Below are positions 1-9,535 of a DNA stretch of 32,575 nucleotides, piece by piece (positions within the stretch are counted from its first letter, which is position 1; each line of letters begins with the position of its first letter). Made by a program: the position numbers and the translations under genes. The notes beneath the pieces were generated by a model. The model saw only the letters and a list, made by a program, of their open reading frames with translations, had not been told where the DNA came from and ran no database searches. The stretch comes from Methylococcaceae bacterium NSP1-2 (GTDB lineage Bacteria; Pseudomonadota; Gammaproteobacteria; Methylococcales; Methylomonadaceae), in assembly GCA_002256685.1 (NCBI GenBank), contig NQJH01000017.1, forward strand, positions 1 through 32,575, in the 5' to 3' direction.

Positions 1-1
1 A

Positions 2-1762
2 ATTGATGCTAATAAATGGGCAGTCAGTTCACGAGGTTTTAACGGTCGTCGGGCTAATAAATTACTGGTTCTAATCGATGGTCGTAGTGCCTATACTCGT
101 TCTTTTGCTGGCGTATACTGGGAAAATCAGGATGTCATGATGGAAGACATCGACCGTATCGAAGTTATTCGAGGTCCAGGAGCAACCTTATGGGGAGCTA
201 ATGCAGTCAATGGTGTCATCAATATTATTAGCAAAAATTCATCGAAGACACAGGGTGGTTCATTAAATGCAGGCGGCGGCACTGAGGAGCAGGGTTTTGG
301 TTCATTTCGTTATGGCACAAAATTCGGTGCAGATACCACAGCTAGAGCCTACATCAAAGGCTTTAATCGTGGTCAGAACACCTTGTTATCAGGCAACAAA
401 GCGGGTGATGACTGGAGTAAAGTGCAAGGCGGTTTTCGTATGGATTCACAATTAAGCACACAGGATGCGCTAACCGTTCAAGGTGATATTTATCAAACCA
501 ATATCAATCAGTTTTCTTATTATGCACAACTGGCACCCCCTTTTCAGCTTACCGAAAATGATAGCGATCACGCGTATGGCGGTAATCTGCTCGGTAAATT
601 GCAACATACTTTTTCGCCAACGTCGGATTATTCGTTACAGTTTTATTACGATACTTACACGCGCAATGAAGTTCCACTCTATGAAAAACGCGATACACTG
701 GATATTGATTTTCAGCACCGTTTCACTTTATTAGACTGGCATGAAATTGTTTGGGGACTGGACTACCGTTTTGGTCATGACAAACTTATTGGTAAACAAA
801 TACAAAATGGTACAACTCCCTATAATATAAATCCAGCCAGTGTGAATGACCAAGTAATCAGTGGCTTTATTCAGGATGAAATGGCACTGATAGACAATAA
901 ACTCTGGTTAACGATAGGTTCCAAATTTGAACACAACGATTACAGTGGTTTCGAGGGTCAACCCTCCGCGAAGATTATGTGGGCTCCCCATAATCAACAT
1001 CGGCTGTGGGCTAGTGTTTCAAGAGCAGTACGCACACCATCACGCGCAGAACGAGATCTTACCGCACTGAATAGTGTTATTCCTCCACAAACTTTGCCCG
1101 TCTCACCTTTCAGAACACCGACTACGTCGATAGTCATCCAAGGCAATCCTGATTATCACTCTGAAGAAGTTATTACTTATGAATTAGGTTATAGAACAAC
1201 CTTTTCTAAATCGGCTTCTTTGGATGTAACAGGGTTTTACAATAATTACCGTGATCTGCGCTACTCGCGTACAAAGTTGCCGATATTCAATGGTAGATCC
1301 TTGATACAGCCTTTAACGTTTACCAACAATCTACAGGGTGAAACCTATGGTGTCGAAATCGCCACCGTTTGGCAAATGCTGGACTGGTGGCGTTGGGATG
1401 TTAATTACAGTTGGCTTCATACCCAATTGAATTACAGCGGAAGCGGTCCACAAACGGGTATCAGTCCTCAGCAACGTGTTTCAATGCGTGGCGCACTGTC
1501 ACCTCAAAAAGATATTGATTTGGATTTTTGGTTTCGTTATGTGGATACCAATACTGCCGTGGGTACATTTGGCAGTATTGATATCAAACCCTACGTTACA
1601 GTTGATCTGCGTGCGGCATGGCGACCTTATCAAGGCATTGAGTTATCCTTGGTTGGTCAAAACTTGTTGGCACAAAAACACCTAGAATATGTGAACGAAA
1701 ATCAAACCTTACCGACCGCAATCGACCGAGGCATGTACGGAAAAATAAGCTGGAATTTTTGA
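2..1762 (+). CDS. TonB-dependent receptor, 5' truncated by window edge
   Basis: Frame is open from base 2 (IDANKWAVSSRGFNGRRANKLLVLIDGRS...). Plug-domain motif IDRIEVIRGPGATLWGANAVNGVINIISK, then beta-barrel-like sequence ending in aromatic SWNF. Confidence 0.93.
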   Translation: MDANKWAVSSRGFNGRRANKLLVLIDGRSAYTRSFAGVYWENQDVMMEDIDRIEVIRGPGATLWGANAVNGVINIISKNSSKTQGGSLNAGGGTEEQGFGSFRYGTKFGADTTARAYIKGFNRGQNTLLSGNKAGDDWSKVQGGFRMDSQLSTQDALTVQGDIYQTNINQFSYYAQLAPPFQLTENDSDHAYGGNLLGKLQHTFSPTSDYSLQFYYDTYTRNEVPLYEKRDTLDIDFQHRFTLLDWHEIVWGLDYRFGHDKLIGKQIQNGTTPYNINPASVNDQVISGFIQDEMALIDNKLWLTIGSKFEHNDYSGFEGQPSAKIMWAPHNQHRLWASVSRAVRTPSRAERDLTALNSVIPPQTLPVSPFRTPTTSIVIQGNPDYHSEEVITYELGYRTTFSKSASLDVTGFYNNYRDLRYSRTKLPIFNGRSLIQPLTFTNNLQGETYGVEIATVWQMLDWWRWDVNYSWLHTQLNYSGSGPQTGISPQQRVSMRGALSPQKDIDLDFWFRYVDTNTAVGTFGSIDIKPYVTVDLRAAWRPYQGIELSLVGQNLLAQKHLEYVNENQTLPTAIDRGMYGKISWNF

Positions 1763-1765
1763 CCA

Positions 1766-2305
1766 ATGATCAAACAGGTCAAAAAATTCCTACTGCCATT
1801 ATTGGGTCTGGGGTTATTGCTCAACACCCAATCGCCCATATTTGCCCAGTCGCTGGAAGAGCAAACGGTCTTAGCGGCTTTGGCACTGAATATTGTGCGT
1901 TTCACCACTTGGCCACCCGAAACACAACTGCAAGAATCTATTGATTTCTGTGTGGTAGGCGATAACGTCGTGCAACAATCTTTTACCAGTATTGACCATA
2001 AAGCGGTGGGCGATAAAACGCTACAAATTATTAACCTATCGCGCTTGCAAAATTTTGAACAGTGTCATGTGCTTTATGTCAGTGAGTTAAAACAGAATAT
2101 TTTGCTACAAGTGTTTGTCGAAATAAAAAAACGTCCGCTACTGACTATCGGCGAAGGCTACGATTTTGCGGCGCAAGGTGGCATGGTTGGCATGGAAAAT
2201 CTAAATGGCAAAATTACACTACATGTCAACCTGCCCGTGATGCGGGAATCAAATTTGAATATCAGCGCACGCTTATTAAAGCTAGCGCATATTATCGGTA
2301 ATTAA
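1766..2305 (+). CDS. YfiR family (DUF4154) periplasmic protein
   Basis: 179 aa with N-terminal signal-like segment, then LAALALNIVRFTTWP, FCVVGDN, CHVLYVS and LLTIGEGYDFAAQGGMVGM, typical of YfiR/DUF4154. Sits directly upstream of a CHASE8-like sensor protein. Confidence 0.85.
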   Translation: MIKQVKKFLLPLLGLGLLLNTQSPIFAQSLEEQTVLAALALNIVRFTTWPPETQLQESIDFCVVGDNVVQQSFTSIDHKAVGDKTLQIINLSRLQNFEQCHVLYVSELKQNILLQVFVEIKKRPLLTIGEGYDFAAQGGMVGMENLNGKITLHVNLPVMRESNLNISARLLKLAHIIGN

Positions 2306-2309
2306 AATT

Positions 2310-5300
2310 ATGGCTATGAAATGGTTTAAGAATGCGCCGATACGGATAAAACTCATTTTAATCATGACTTTAACTACGATGCTGGCTCTATTTTTGGCAA
2401 CATCTGCCGTAGTGATTAACGAATACTTCACCAAAAAAGACGACACCGAAAAACAACTGGTATTAATCGCGGATATTATTGCGTGGAACGGTTCTGCCTC
2501 CTTGACTTTTCATGATGTTCAAACTGCTCAAGAAATGCTAAAAGGACTTAATAGCCAACCTAGCTTGCTGTCTGCTGATTTATATGACAATGCTGGCAAT
2601 GTTTTTGCATCGTACCAATCACCCAAAAAGTTGAAACCGAGCTTATCCAACATAGACATTAAAACGCTTATTAGCGTTTCGCAAAACCACGCGCCTCCAC
2701 AAAACCTGATTCAATCCCTGCACACCCAATTAACAGATTGGTATAGCCTAGTATTCAAACCCAGTATTAAAGAGCTAGGGTCACCACTTTATAAACAAAC
2801 TATTATTTATGATGACCATAATACCCTACATTTGCTCAGGCCCATTTTGTTGGATGGTGAACTGCAAGGTATTTTACATTTAGCCGATGATCAAAGTGGT
2901 TTGCAGGCGTTACTCGATAGATTTTATTTAATTATTAGTCTGATTGTCGCTTTTACAGGACTATCCCTTTTTATTGTTTCTACTAAATTACAACAAGTTT
3001 TTCTTGCTCCGCTATTAGAACTGATGCACGCCATGCAGACGGTTACTCATGAGAAAAATTTTACTCACCGCATCACGAAAATCAACGCTGATGAATTTGG
3101 CGAAATGGCGACTGTTTATAACACCATGTTGACTGAAATTCAGCAGCGCGACCAACAGTTGAGTCAACATCGAGCGCATCTGGAACAACAGGTGATTAGT
3201 CGTACCAAAGAATTATCGGAAAAAAATCAGAGCCTTGAAACTGCTATTCAGGATGCAATCACCGCAAAAGAAGGGGCTGAATCCGCCAGTAAAGCAAAAT
3301 CACAGTTTCTTGCCAGCATGAGCCATGAAATTCGTACACCGATAAATGGCGTACTTGGTATGACTGAACTGTTACTTAATACCGAACTTAATAGCCGTCA
3401 AATACGCTTAGCAGAAACTTCTTTTCGTTCTGCCGAAACATTACTAGGGATTATTAATAATATTTTGGATTTTTCTAAAATTGAGGCGGGGAAATTTTCG
3501 CTAGTTTATAGCGATATTGATTTGCGCGATTTACTGGAAGAAACAGCAGCAATGCTGTCGATTCAAGCACATAATAAAGGGCTGGAGTTAATTTTAAATT
3601 TACCCAATGAATTAAACGGCATAGTGCGTTGCGATGCAGAGAGACTGCGGCAAATATTAATTAATTTATTGAGTAATGCGATTAAATTTACCGAGCACGG
3701 CGAGGTTCAATTAAAAGTCACGCTATTAAATAGCACTGATAAACGGCAAGAATTATTGTTCGAAGTGATAGATACAGGTTCTGGTATTGCTGCTGAACAA
3801 CAACTGTTTATTTTTGATAGTTTTACGCAAGTGGATAACACGACCACACGGCGTTTCGGTGGCACGGGTTTAGGGTTGACCATTTCTAAACAATTAGTAG
3901 AGATAATGGATGGGCAGTTGGAGCTGAGTAGCACAGTGGGCAAAGGCTCTTGTTTCCACTTTCGCCTGACTTTAGAGCAGAACCAACAAACGGTACCTGA
4001 AAAACAGGATATTAATGTGCTACAAGGCTTAGCGGTGCTAGTGGTTGATGACAATGCCACTCATCGCGGTGTTCTTTGTAAGCAATTATCCTATTGGGGT
4101 ATGCACTGTGAGTGTGTGGAAAATGGCGAACTGGCTTTAAATGCCTTGCTCAAGGCGGCACTTCTACATAGACCTTTTCAAATCGTGGTGTTGGATTGGC
4201 ACATGCCGCGTATGGAAGGACCCGAACTGGCACTGGCGATTAGGGCAGAACCGCTGATACCTAAGTTATCAATCGTGTTATTAAGTTCAGATAACCTAAT
4301 ATTAAAAAGCAACAAAGATCATGACTATAAAATTGATTACTTTTTGAATAAACCTGTCACACAAAAAAAACTATTGCATTGTTTATTAGAGTTATTGAAT
4401 ATTAGGCAAAATCAGCAGCAATATGAACTTCAGTCGATGATAAAAAAACACATTAAATTAGCCGCCAATATATTGGTAGCCGAAGATAATCTGATTAATC
4501 AAGAAGTCTGCATGGGAATGTTACGCGCTATTGGCTGTCAGGTGCAGATAGCCGATAATGGCAAGAATGCAGTTCAGGCATTTGAACAAGGTCACTATGA
4601 TTTGATTTTAATGGATTGTCACATGCCAGACATGGATGGTTTTCAAAGTACGAGTGCTATTCGGCAACTTGAACAACTGTCCAGCAACTCTACCCATATT
4701 CCGATTATTGCGTTAACGGCTAAGCCTTTTAATCAACAACAACTGCAAATGACACTGGAAAAATGGCTACCTTCTCAAGAAAGTGAGATAGGGAAAACGA
4801 CCAGCATAGTAATCGAAACACCACTTATAAAAATGCCCAAATCTATTCTCAATACTGAAGCACTTGAAAATTTACGCCCCTTAATCACAGCCACTGGCGA
4901 AAGTGTGCTGAACAAGGCGATAGGGCTGTTTTTGAGTAGTGTGACAGAACAGCTGACTAACATGGGCAATGCGTTAAATAATCAAGATGCTAAGACCTTA
5001 ACTAAAATTGCCCATAGCTTTAAATCGGCTTGTGCCAACTTAGGAGCGCAAAACCTAGCCGATTATGCCGCTGCTATTGAAACACTGGCTAGGGCAGGGC
5101 AATTGCAAGGTGTTGGGGTGTTAATAACAACAATAACAAATGAATTACCCGCCATTTTAACGGCATTAAATGAAGAAATTACCCGTCTCCCTACTACACA
5201 AATTATACAAACTGTATCTGCTCTACAACAGAAGCGAATTTTACTCGTCGATGATGAATTAAGTTTTCGCTTAGTGAGTCGTGAAGCCTTGCAAGCCGCC

Positions 5301-7724
5301 GGTTTTATTATTGATGAAGCGGTTAATGGTCACCAAGCTTTGGAAAAAGTTAAGCAACAGTTACCTGATGTGATACTGCTCGATGCCATCATGGATGATG
5401 GACTGGATGGTTTTGAAACCTGCGTACTATTACGAGAAGTATCAGGCATGACCGATGTACCTATCATTATGTCAACTGGCTTAGGTGATATAGCGTCTAT
5501 TAATCGCGCTTTTGATGTAGGAGCGACTGATTTTATTATTAAGCCGCTTAACTATCCTCTTATTATTCATCGGTTAAATTTCATTTTAAGAGCGGGTCAC
5601 AATACCGCTGAATTGAGAAACAGTAAAATTCAACTAACAGCGGCGCAACGGATAGCACGTTTAGGTTATTGGACGTGGAATACAAAAACGAATCACTTTG
5701 AAATTTCTGCCCATTTGGCAAAATTGTGTGGGATTAAACTAGAAAGCTTTGATTATACGCAGGATTGTTTTTTTCAACTGGTTCATCACCAAGACCGCGA
5801 TTTTGTGAAAAAACTCTTTGCTAAGGTCTCGCAAGGTCAGTCAGAACAAAAAGCAGATTTTCGCTTACAAGTAGTCGATGCTGACCCTATTGTTGTTCAC
5901 CAGGAAATAGATGCCATCAACGATTCTGGTGAGCCCATTATTATCGGTACCATACAAGATATTACTGCCCGCATACAGGCAGAAGCCGAGCTTAGCATTG
6001 CCGCAATTGCCTTTGAGTCACAGGAAGGCATGATGATTACAGACAACCAATGTGTTGTTTTGCGCGTTAATCAGGCTTTTACCGACATCACTGGCTACAC
6101 GGCTAACGAAATTATCGGTAAGTCTCCGCGTAATCTCCGTTCAGGTCGTCATGATAAAGATTTTTATAATAAAATGTGGTGCAGTATTAACCAGACAAAT
6201 TCGTGGGCTGGTGAAATATGGAATCGACGTAAAAACAGTGAAGTTTTTCCGGTGTGGTTAACCATCTCCGCCGTCAAAAACTATAATGACAAAGTGACGC
6301 ATTATGTTAGTTCCTACACCGACATTTCTGAACGCAAAGCCAACGAGGAACAAATCAAACAACTCGCCTTCTATGATCCACTCACTGGACTTGCCAACCG
6401 ACGACTACTGTTAGAACAACTAAAACACAGCATCAACATAGAACGACGCGAAGGCAAACAACTAGCACTGCTGATGCTTGATCTGGATCGCTTCAAAAAT
6501 GTCAACGATAGATGGGGGCATCTTGCAGGCGATGAATTACTGCAACAAGTGGCGCAACGTATCAAAGCAAAATTGCGTGATGTGGATATGGTTGCACGTT
6601 TAGGTGGGGATGAATTTGTGGTGTTGCTGGAAAATATCAGTCACTCAGAAGATGCAGCTCGCATTGCCCAAATGATCATCGCCGATTTAGCCAAACCTTT
6701 TAGATTAATGCAAAGTGACAATGCGCGAATCGGTACTAGCATCGGTATTGCTTTGTACCCACAGCACGGTGACTCTGCACAAATCCTGATGGATAATGCG
6801 GATATTGCGCTGTATCAAGCTAAAGCGCAGGGGCGAGGTTGTTATGCTTACTTTTCAGAAGAGCTGACCCATGCTGTTCGAGAACGCATTGCATTAGAAT
6901 CACGTTTGCAAAAAGCAATTGAATTGCAGGAATTTCGCGTTTTCTTTCAGCCACAAGTGAATATTATTACTGGGCATATTACGGGAGCAGAAGCCCTAGT
7001 GCGTTGGCAAGATCCTATTGAGGGTTTGATACAACCCAACCAGTTTATTCCCCTCGCCGAAGAAACTAATCTAATTATTGAAATAGGGGAGTGGGTATTA
7101 CGCGAAACCTGTAAACAAGGTCGGCAATGGTTGGATGCAGGATTAGCACCATTAATCTTAGCCGTTAATGTGTCATCTAAGCAGTTTCGTCATATTAACA
7201 TAGTTGATTTAGTGACTCAGGTACTACATGAAACAGGCTTTCCGGCTCAGCAGTTGGAATTGGAAATAACGGAAAGTGGTTTGATGGAGTGCCAAGATAA
7301 TCAAACTGATGATAACCTGATGGTGAATAAAAATGGGGTTATTAGCATTCTAAATGACCTGCGTGCACTGGGTGTTCGCCTTGCTATTGATGATTTTGGT
7401 ACGGGCTATTCATCTTTAGCCTATCTCAAACGCTTCCCCTTGGATGTGTTGAAAATCGACAAGAGCTTTATTGATGACATTCCTAACTTAAAAGATGATA
7501 TGGAAATTGCTGCCACCATTATTGCAATGGGACGTAACTTAGGCTTTCAAGTGTTAGCCGAAGGCGTGGAAACTGCGGAACAATTGGCTTTTTTACAAGA
7601 AAAAGGCTGTGACACTTATCAAGGCTTTTTCAAAAATAAACCGATGCCAGCAGAAGCCTTTGCCAACTTATTGCGAGAAGACCGTACCCTGCCTTCGATT
7701 AATATAGATAACATCTCTATCTAA
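2310..7724 (+). CDS. Hybrid sensor histidine kinase / diguanylate cyclase-phosphodiesterase (CHASE8-like, HAMP, HisKA, HATPase, REC, REC, Hpt, REC, PAS, PAS, GGDEF, EAL)
   Basis: 1804 aa. Motifs: SMSHEIRTPINGVLGM (HisKA), GGTGLGLTISKQL (HATPase), VVLDWHMP and LILMDCHMPDMDG (REC), AHSFKSACANLGA (Hpt), DVILLDAIMDDGLDGFE (REC), RLGGDEFVVLL (GGDEF), EALVRW and DDFGTGYSSLAYLKRFPLDVLKIDKSFI (EAL). Confidence 0.93.
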   Translation: MAMKWFKNAPIRIKLILIMTLTTMLALFLATSAVVINEYFTKKDDTEKQLVLIADIIAWNGSASLTFHDVQTAQEMLKGLNSQPSLLSADLYDNAGNVFASYQSPKKLKPSLSNIDIKTLISVSQNHAPPQNLIQSLHTQLTDWYSLVFKPSIKELGSPLYKQTIIYDDHNTLHLLRPILLDGELQGILHLADDQSGLQALLDRFYLIISLIVAFTGLSLFIVSTKLQQVFLAPLLELMHAMQTVTHEKNFTHRITKINADEFGEMATVYNTMLTEIQQRDQQLSQHRAHLEQQVISRTKELSEKNQSLETAIQDAITAKEGAESASKAKSQFLASMSHEIRTPINGVLGMTELLLNTELNSRQIRLAETSFRSAETLLGIINNILDFSKIEAGKFSLVYSDIDLRDLLEETAAMLSIQAHNKGLELILNLPNELNGIVRCDAERLRQILINLLSNAIKFTEHGEVQLKVTLLNSTDKRQELLFEVIDTGSGIAAEQQLFIFDSFTQVDNTTTRRFGGTGLGLTISKQLVEIMDGQLELSSTVGKGSCFHFRLTLEQNQQTVPEKQDINVLQGLAVLVVDDNATHRGVLCKQLSYWGMHCECVENGELALNALLKAALLHRPFQIVVLDWHMPRMEGPELALAIRAEPLIPKLSIVLLSSDNLILKSNKDHDYKIDYFLNKPVTQKKLLHCLLELLNIRQNQQQYELQSMIKKHIKLAANILVAEDNLINQEVCMGMLRAIGCQVQIADNGKNAVQAFEQGHYDLILMDCHMPDMDGFQSTSAIRQLEQLSSNSTHIPIIALTAKPFNQQQLQMTLEKWLPSQESEIGKTTSIVIETPLIKMPKSILNTEALENLRPLITATGESVLNKAIGLFLSSVTEQLTNMGNALNNQDAKTLTKIAHSFKSACANLGAQNLADYAAAIETLARAGQLQGVGVLITTITNELPAILTALNEEITRLPTTQIIQTVSALQQKRILLVDDELSFRLVSREALQAAGFIIDEAVNGHQALEKVKQQLPDVILLDAIMDDGLDGFETCVLLREVSGMTDVPIIMSTGLGDIASINRAFDVGATDFIIKPLNYPLIIHRLNFILRAGHNTAELRNSKIQLTAAQRIARLGYWTWNTKTNHFEISAHLAKLCGIKLESFDYTQDCFFQLVHHQDRDFVKKLFAKVSQGQSEQKADFRLQVVDADPIVVHQEIDAINDSGEPIIIGTIQDITARIQAEAELSIAAIAFESQEGMMITDNQCVVLRVNQAFTDITGYTANEIIGKSPRNLRSGRHDKDFYNKMWCSINQTNSWAGEIWNRRKNSEVFPVWLTISAVKNYNDKVTHYVSSYTDISERKANEEQIKQLAFYDPLTGLANRRLLLEQLKHSINIERREGKQLALLMLDLDRFKNVNDRWGHLAGDELLQQVAQRIKAKLRDVDMVARLGGDEFVVLLENISHSEDAARIAQMIIADLAKPFRLMQSDNARIGTSIGIALYPQHGDSAQILMDNADIALYQAKAQGRGCYAYFSEELTHAVRERIALESRLQKAIELQEFRVFFQPQVNIITGHITGAEALVRWQDPIEGLIQPNQFIPLAEETNLIIEIGEWVLRETCKQGRQWLDAGLAPLILAVNVSSKQFRHINIVDLVTQVLHETGFPAQQLELEITESGLMECQDNQTDDNLMVNKNGVISILNDLRALGVRLAIDDFGTGYSSLAYLKRFPLDVLKIDKSFIDDIPNLKDDMEIAATIIAMGRNLGFQVLAEGVETAEQLAFLQEKGCDTYQGFFKNKPMPAEAFANLLREDRTLPSINIDNISI

Positions 7725-7735
7725 ACGCTATTTAA

Positions 7736-8659
7736 CTATTTTCGATTTAATTGATCATAGACAACAACTTGATTTTTGCCATGCGCTTTAGCAAAGTAAA
7801 GCGCGTCATCGGCATTTTTTACGATGCTAATCATGGTGTCGCTAGGCGTACAATGGGCAACACCAAAACTACAAGTACAATGCCCCACCACTGAAAAAGA
7901 ATGATCAGCAATTATTTTGCATAATTTTTTGACAAAAGTAATCGTATTATTCAAGCTTTTTAGGTGTGGCACAATAATCATGAATTCCTCACCACCCCAA
8001 CGACCAAAACAATCTGAGAGGCGAATATTATCATTGATTAATTGCGCCATCTCTATCAAAACCACATCGCCTACTAAATGACCCTGCGTATCGTTAATTT
8101 TTTTGAAGTCATCAATATCAATTAATACCACACTAAACAAACTATTATAACGCGCCATATCGTAAATTTGTGCGTCCAAAACGTGGTTAAGGTGACTACG
8201 ATTGAACACTTTGGTGAGTTCATCATGTCGGTTGATTTCTACGAGTTCTTTGTTTTTTATCGCTAATAACGCATGAGCTTCTGCTAAACGGTTTTGCATG
8301 GCTTTCAGTTCGCAAATATCGACTTCAATAGTATATTTGACGGTTCGGTCATCTGACCAACATAAGGTTTTTTCATGATGCTGATACCAACAATCATTGT
8401 ATTCATTAAAACGTTCAAAAATTAGAGTGGTGTTATTAGGCTTACCCTGTTCATCAACTAATTGTTTAATTTTGCAATAATGACAAGGCGAATCTTCCTT
8501 ATAGATGGCTTCGTAGCAAACTTTATTGACACAGTCGCCATGCGCTTCTTTATACCTACGATTAGCATAAATGACTTGATAGGTTTTAATATCAACCACA
8601 TAAACACCAAAAGGAAACATCTCAAATAATGCTTCAAAAAGGTGGTTTTCTACCATCAT
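7736..8659 (-). CDS. PAS domain diguanylate cyclase
   Basis: RWGGEEFMII active site with RxxD (RLSD) five residues upstream; N-terminal PAS-like domain with cysteine motif PCHYC. Confidence 0.9.
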   Translation of the reverse strand: MMVENHLFEALFEMFPFGVYVVDIKTYQVIYANRRYKEAHGDCVNKVCYEAIYKEDSPCHYCKIKQLVDEQGKPNNTTLIFERFNEYNDCWYQHHEKTLCWSDDRTVKYTIEVDICELKAMQNRLAEAHALLAIKNKELVEINRHDELTKVFNRSHLNHVLDAQIYDMARYNSLFSVVLIDIDDFKKINDTQGHLVGDVVLIEMAQLINDNIRLSDCFGRWGGEEFMIIVPHLKSLNNTITFVKKLCKIIADHSFSVVGHCTCSFGVAHCTPSDTMISIVKNADDALYFAKAHGKNQVVVYDQLNRK

Positions 8660-9033
8660 AATTTATATTTCTCGTAAACTTGATTGATCATTTCTGCCAA
8701 CTTATCGGCTTTAATGGGTTTTAAAATGTAACCTTTCGCACCGATGTCAATCGACTCAATCACCATTTGTTCTTGTCCATGCGAAGTGACCATAATAATT
8801 AACGCTTTGGGAAAACGATTAATAATTTGTCGTGTGGCTTCTATGCCATCCATATCGGGCATGGTGATGTCCATTGTTACCATATCAGGTTGATATTGTT
8901 GGTAATAGGCTAAAGCCTCCGTACCTGTCTTGCAGGAACAAATAACGGAATGCCCTATTTGTTCTAAAATTTGCGTTAATTTTTTGATGGTAATGGATGA
9001 ATCATCCACCACCATAACGCGTAAGCTATCCAT
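8656..9033 (-). CDS. CheY-like single-domain response regulator
   Basis: MDSLRVMVVDDSSITIKKL...DMVTMDITMPDMDGIEATRQI...VTSHGQ...KGYILKPIKADKL. Start placed at 9033 because of an upstream AGGAGA RBS; the ORF track start is 9087. Overlaps the next gene by ATGA. Confidence 0.92.
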   Translation of the reverse strand: MDSLRVMVVDDSSITIKKLTQILEQIGHSVICSCKTGTEALAYYQQYQPDMVTMDITMPDMDGIEATRQIINRFPKALIIMVTSHGQEQMVIESIDIGAKGYILKPIKADKLAEMINQVYEKYKL

Positions 9034-9067
9034 GTAGTTCTCCTGCCTTATTTGGTTCTGTATAAAG

Positions 9068-9535
9068 TTACTTGAGCAAATAGACATCTAACGCACCGTA
9101 TTTTGTTATCAAATTGGCTTTATAAAACAAAGAATTTCGCTGACAGGCTATTTGTTGTGCAGCAGTGATTACCAGCGGCGGCGACATGATGATTTTTTTG
9201 TCAGTCTCATTAACATCTGCCAAGGTATTGCCTACGATAATGTTAATAATATCGCCTGCACTGTCAGTCAGTGCTTCTTCTTGTTCATCCTCTGCTATGT
9301 CTAAGTCAGCTGTATAGCGGGCGAAAATCTCATTAAAAAGACCCTTATCATAACTCAAGGCAACAAACATTTTGATACTGCCTTCTACATTAATTAACGA
9401 GGTTAAATAATTCAACTCCATTTTTTGAATAGTGTTTAACTCAGAGGTGGTACTGGTCGTTTCGATCATTAATTCGGTACTAAAAAAATCAATGACGGTG
9501 GACGACATTGCCCAATTAGGCGAATGTTCTGTCAT
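9068..9535 (-). CDS. CheX/CheC-like chemotaxis phosphatase
   Basis: 155 aa with VEGSIKMFVALSYDKGLFNEIFARY and DSAGDIINIIVGNTLAD, resembling the CheX/CheC helix motif. Located between a CheA-like kinase and a CheY-like protein. Exact start uncertain (9535 or 9508). Confidence 0.75.
   Translation of the reverse strand: MTEHSPNWAMSSTVIDFFSTELMIETTSTTSELNTIQKMELNYLTSLINVEGSIKMFVALSYDKGLFNEIFARYTADLDIAEDEQEEALTDSAGDIINIIVGNTLADVNETDKKIIMSPPLVITAAQQIACQRNSLFYKANLITKYGALDVYLLK

Noticed and set aside
3707-4060. Antisense ORF inside the hybrid kinase gene
   Set aside because: Lies opposite well-conserved kinase sequence; low-complexity Ser/Thr/Cys-rich translation typical of antisense frames.
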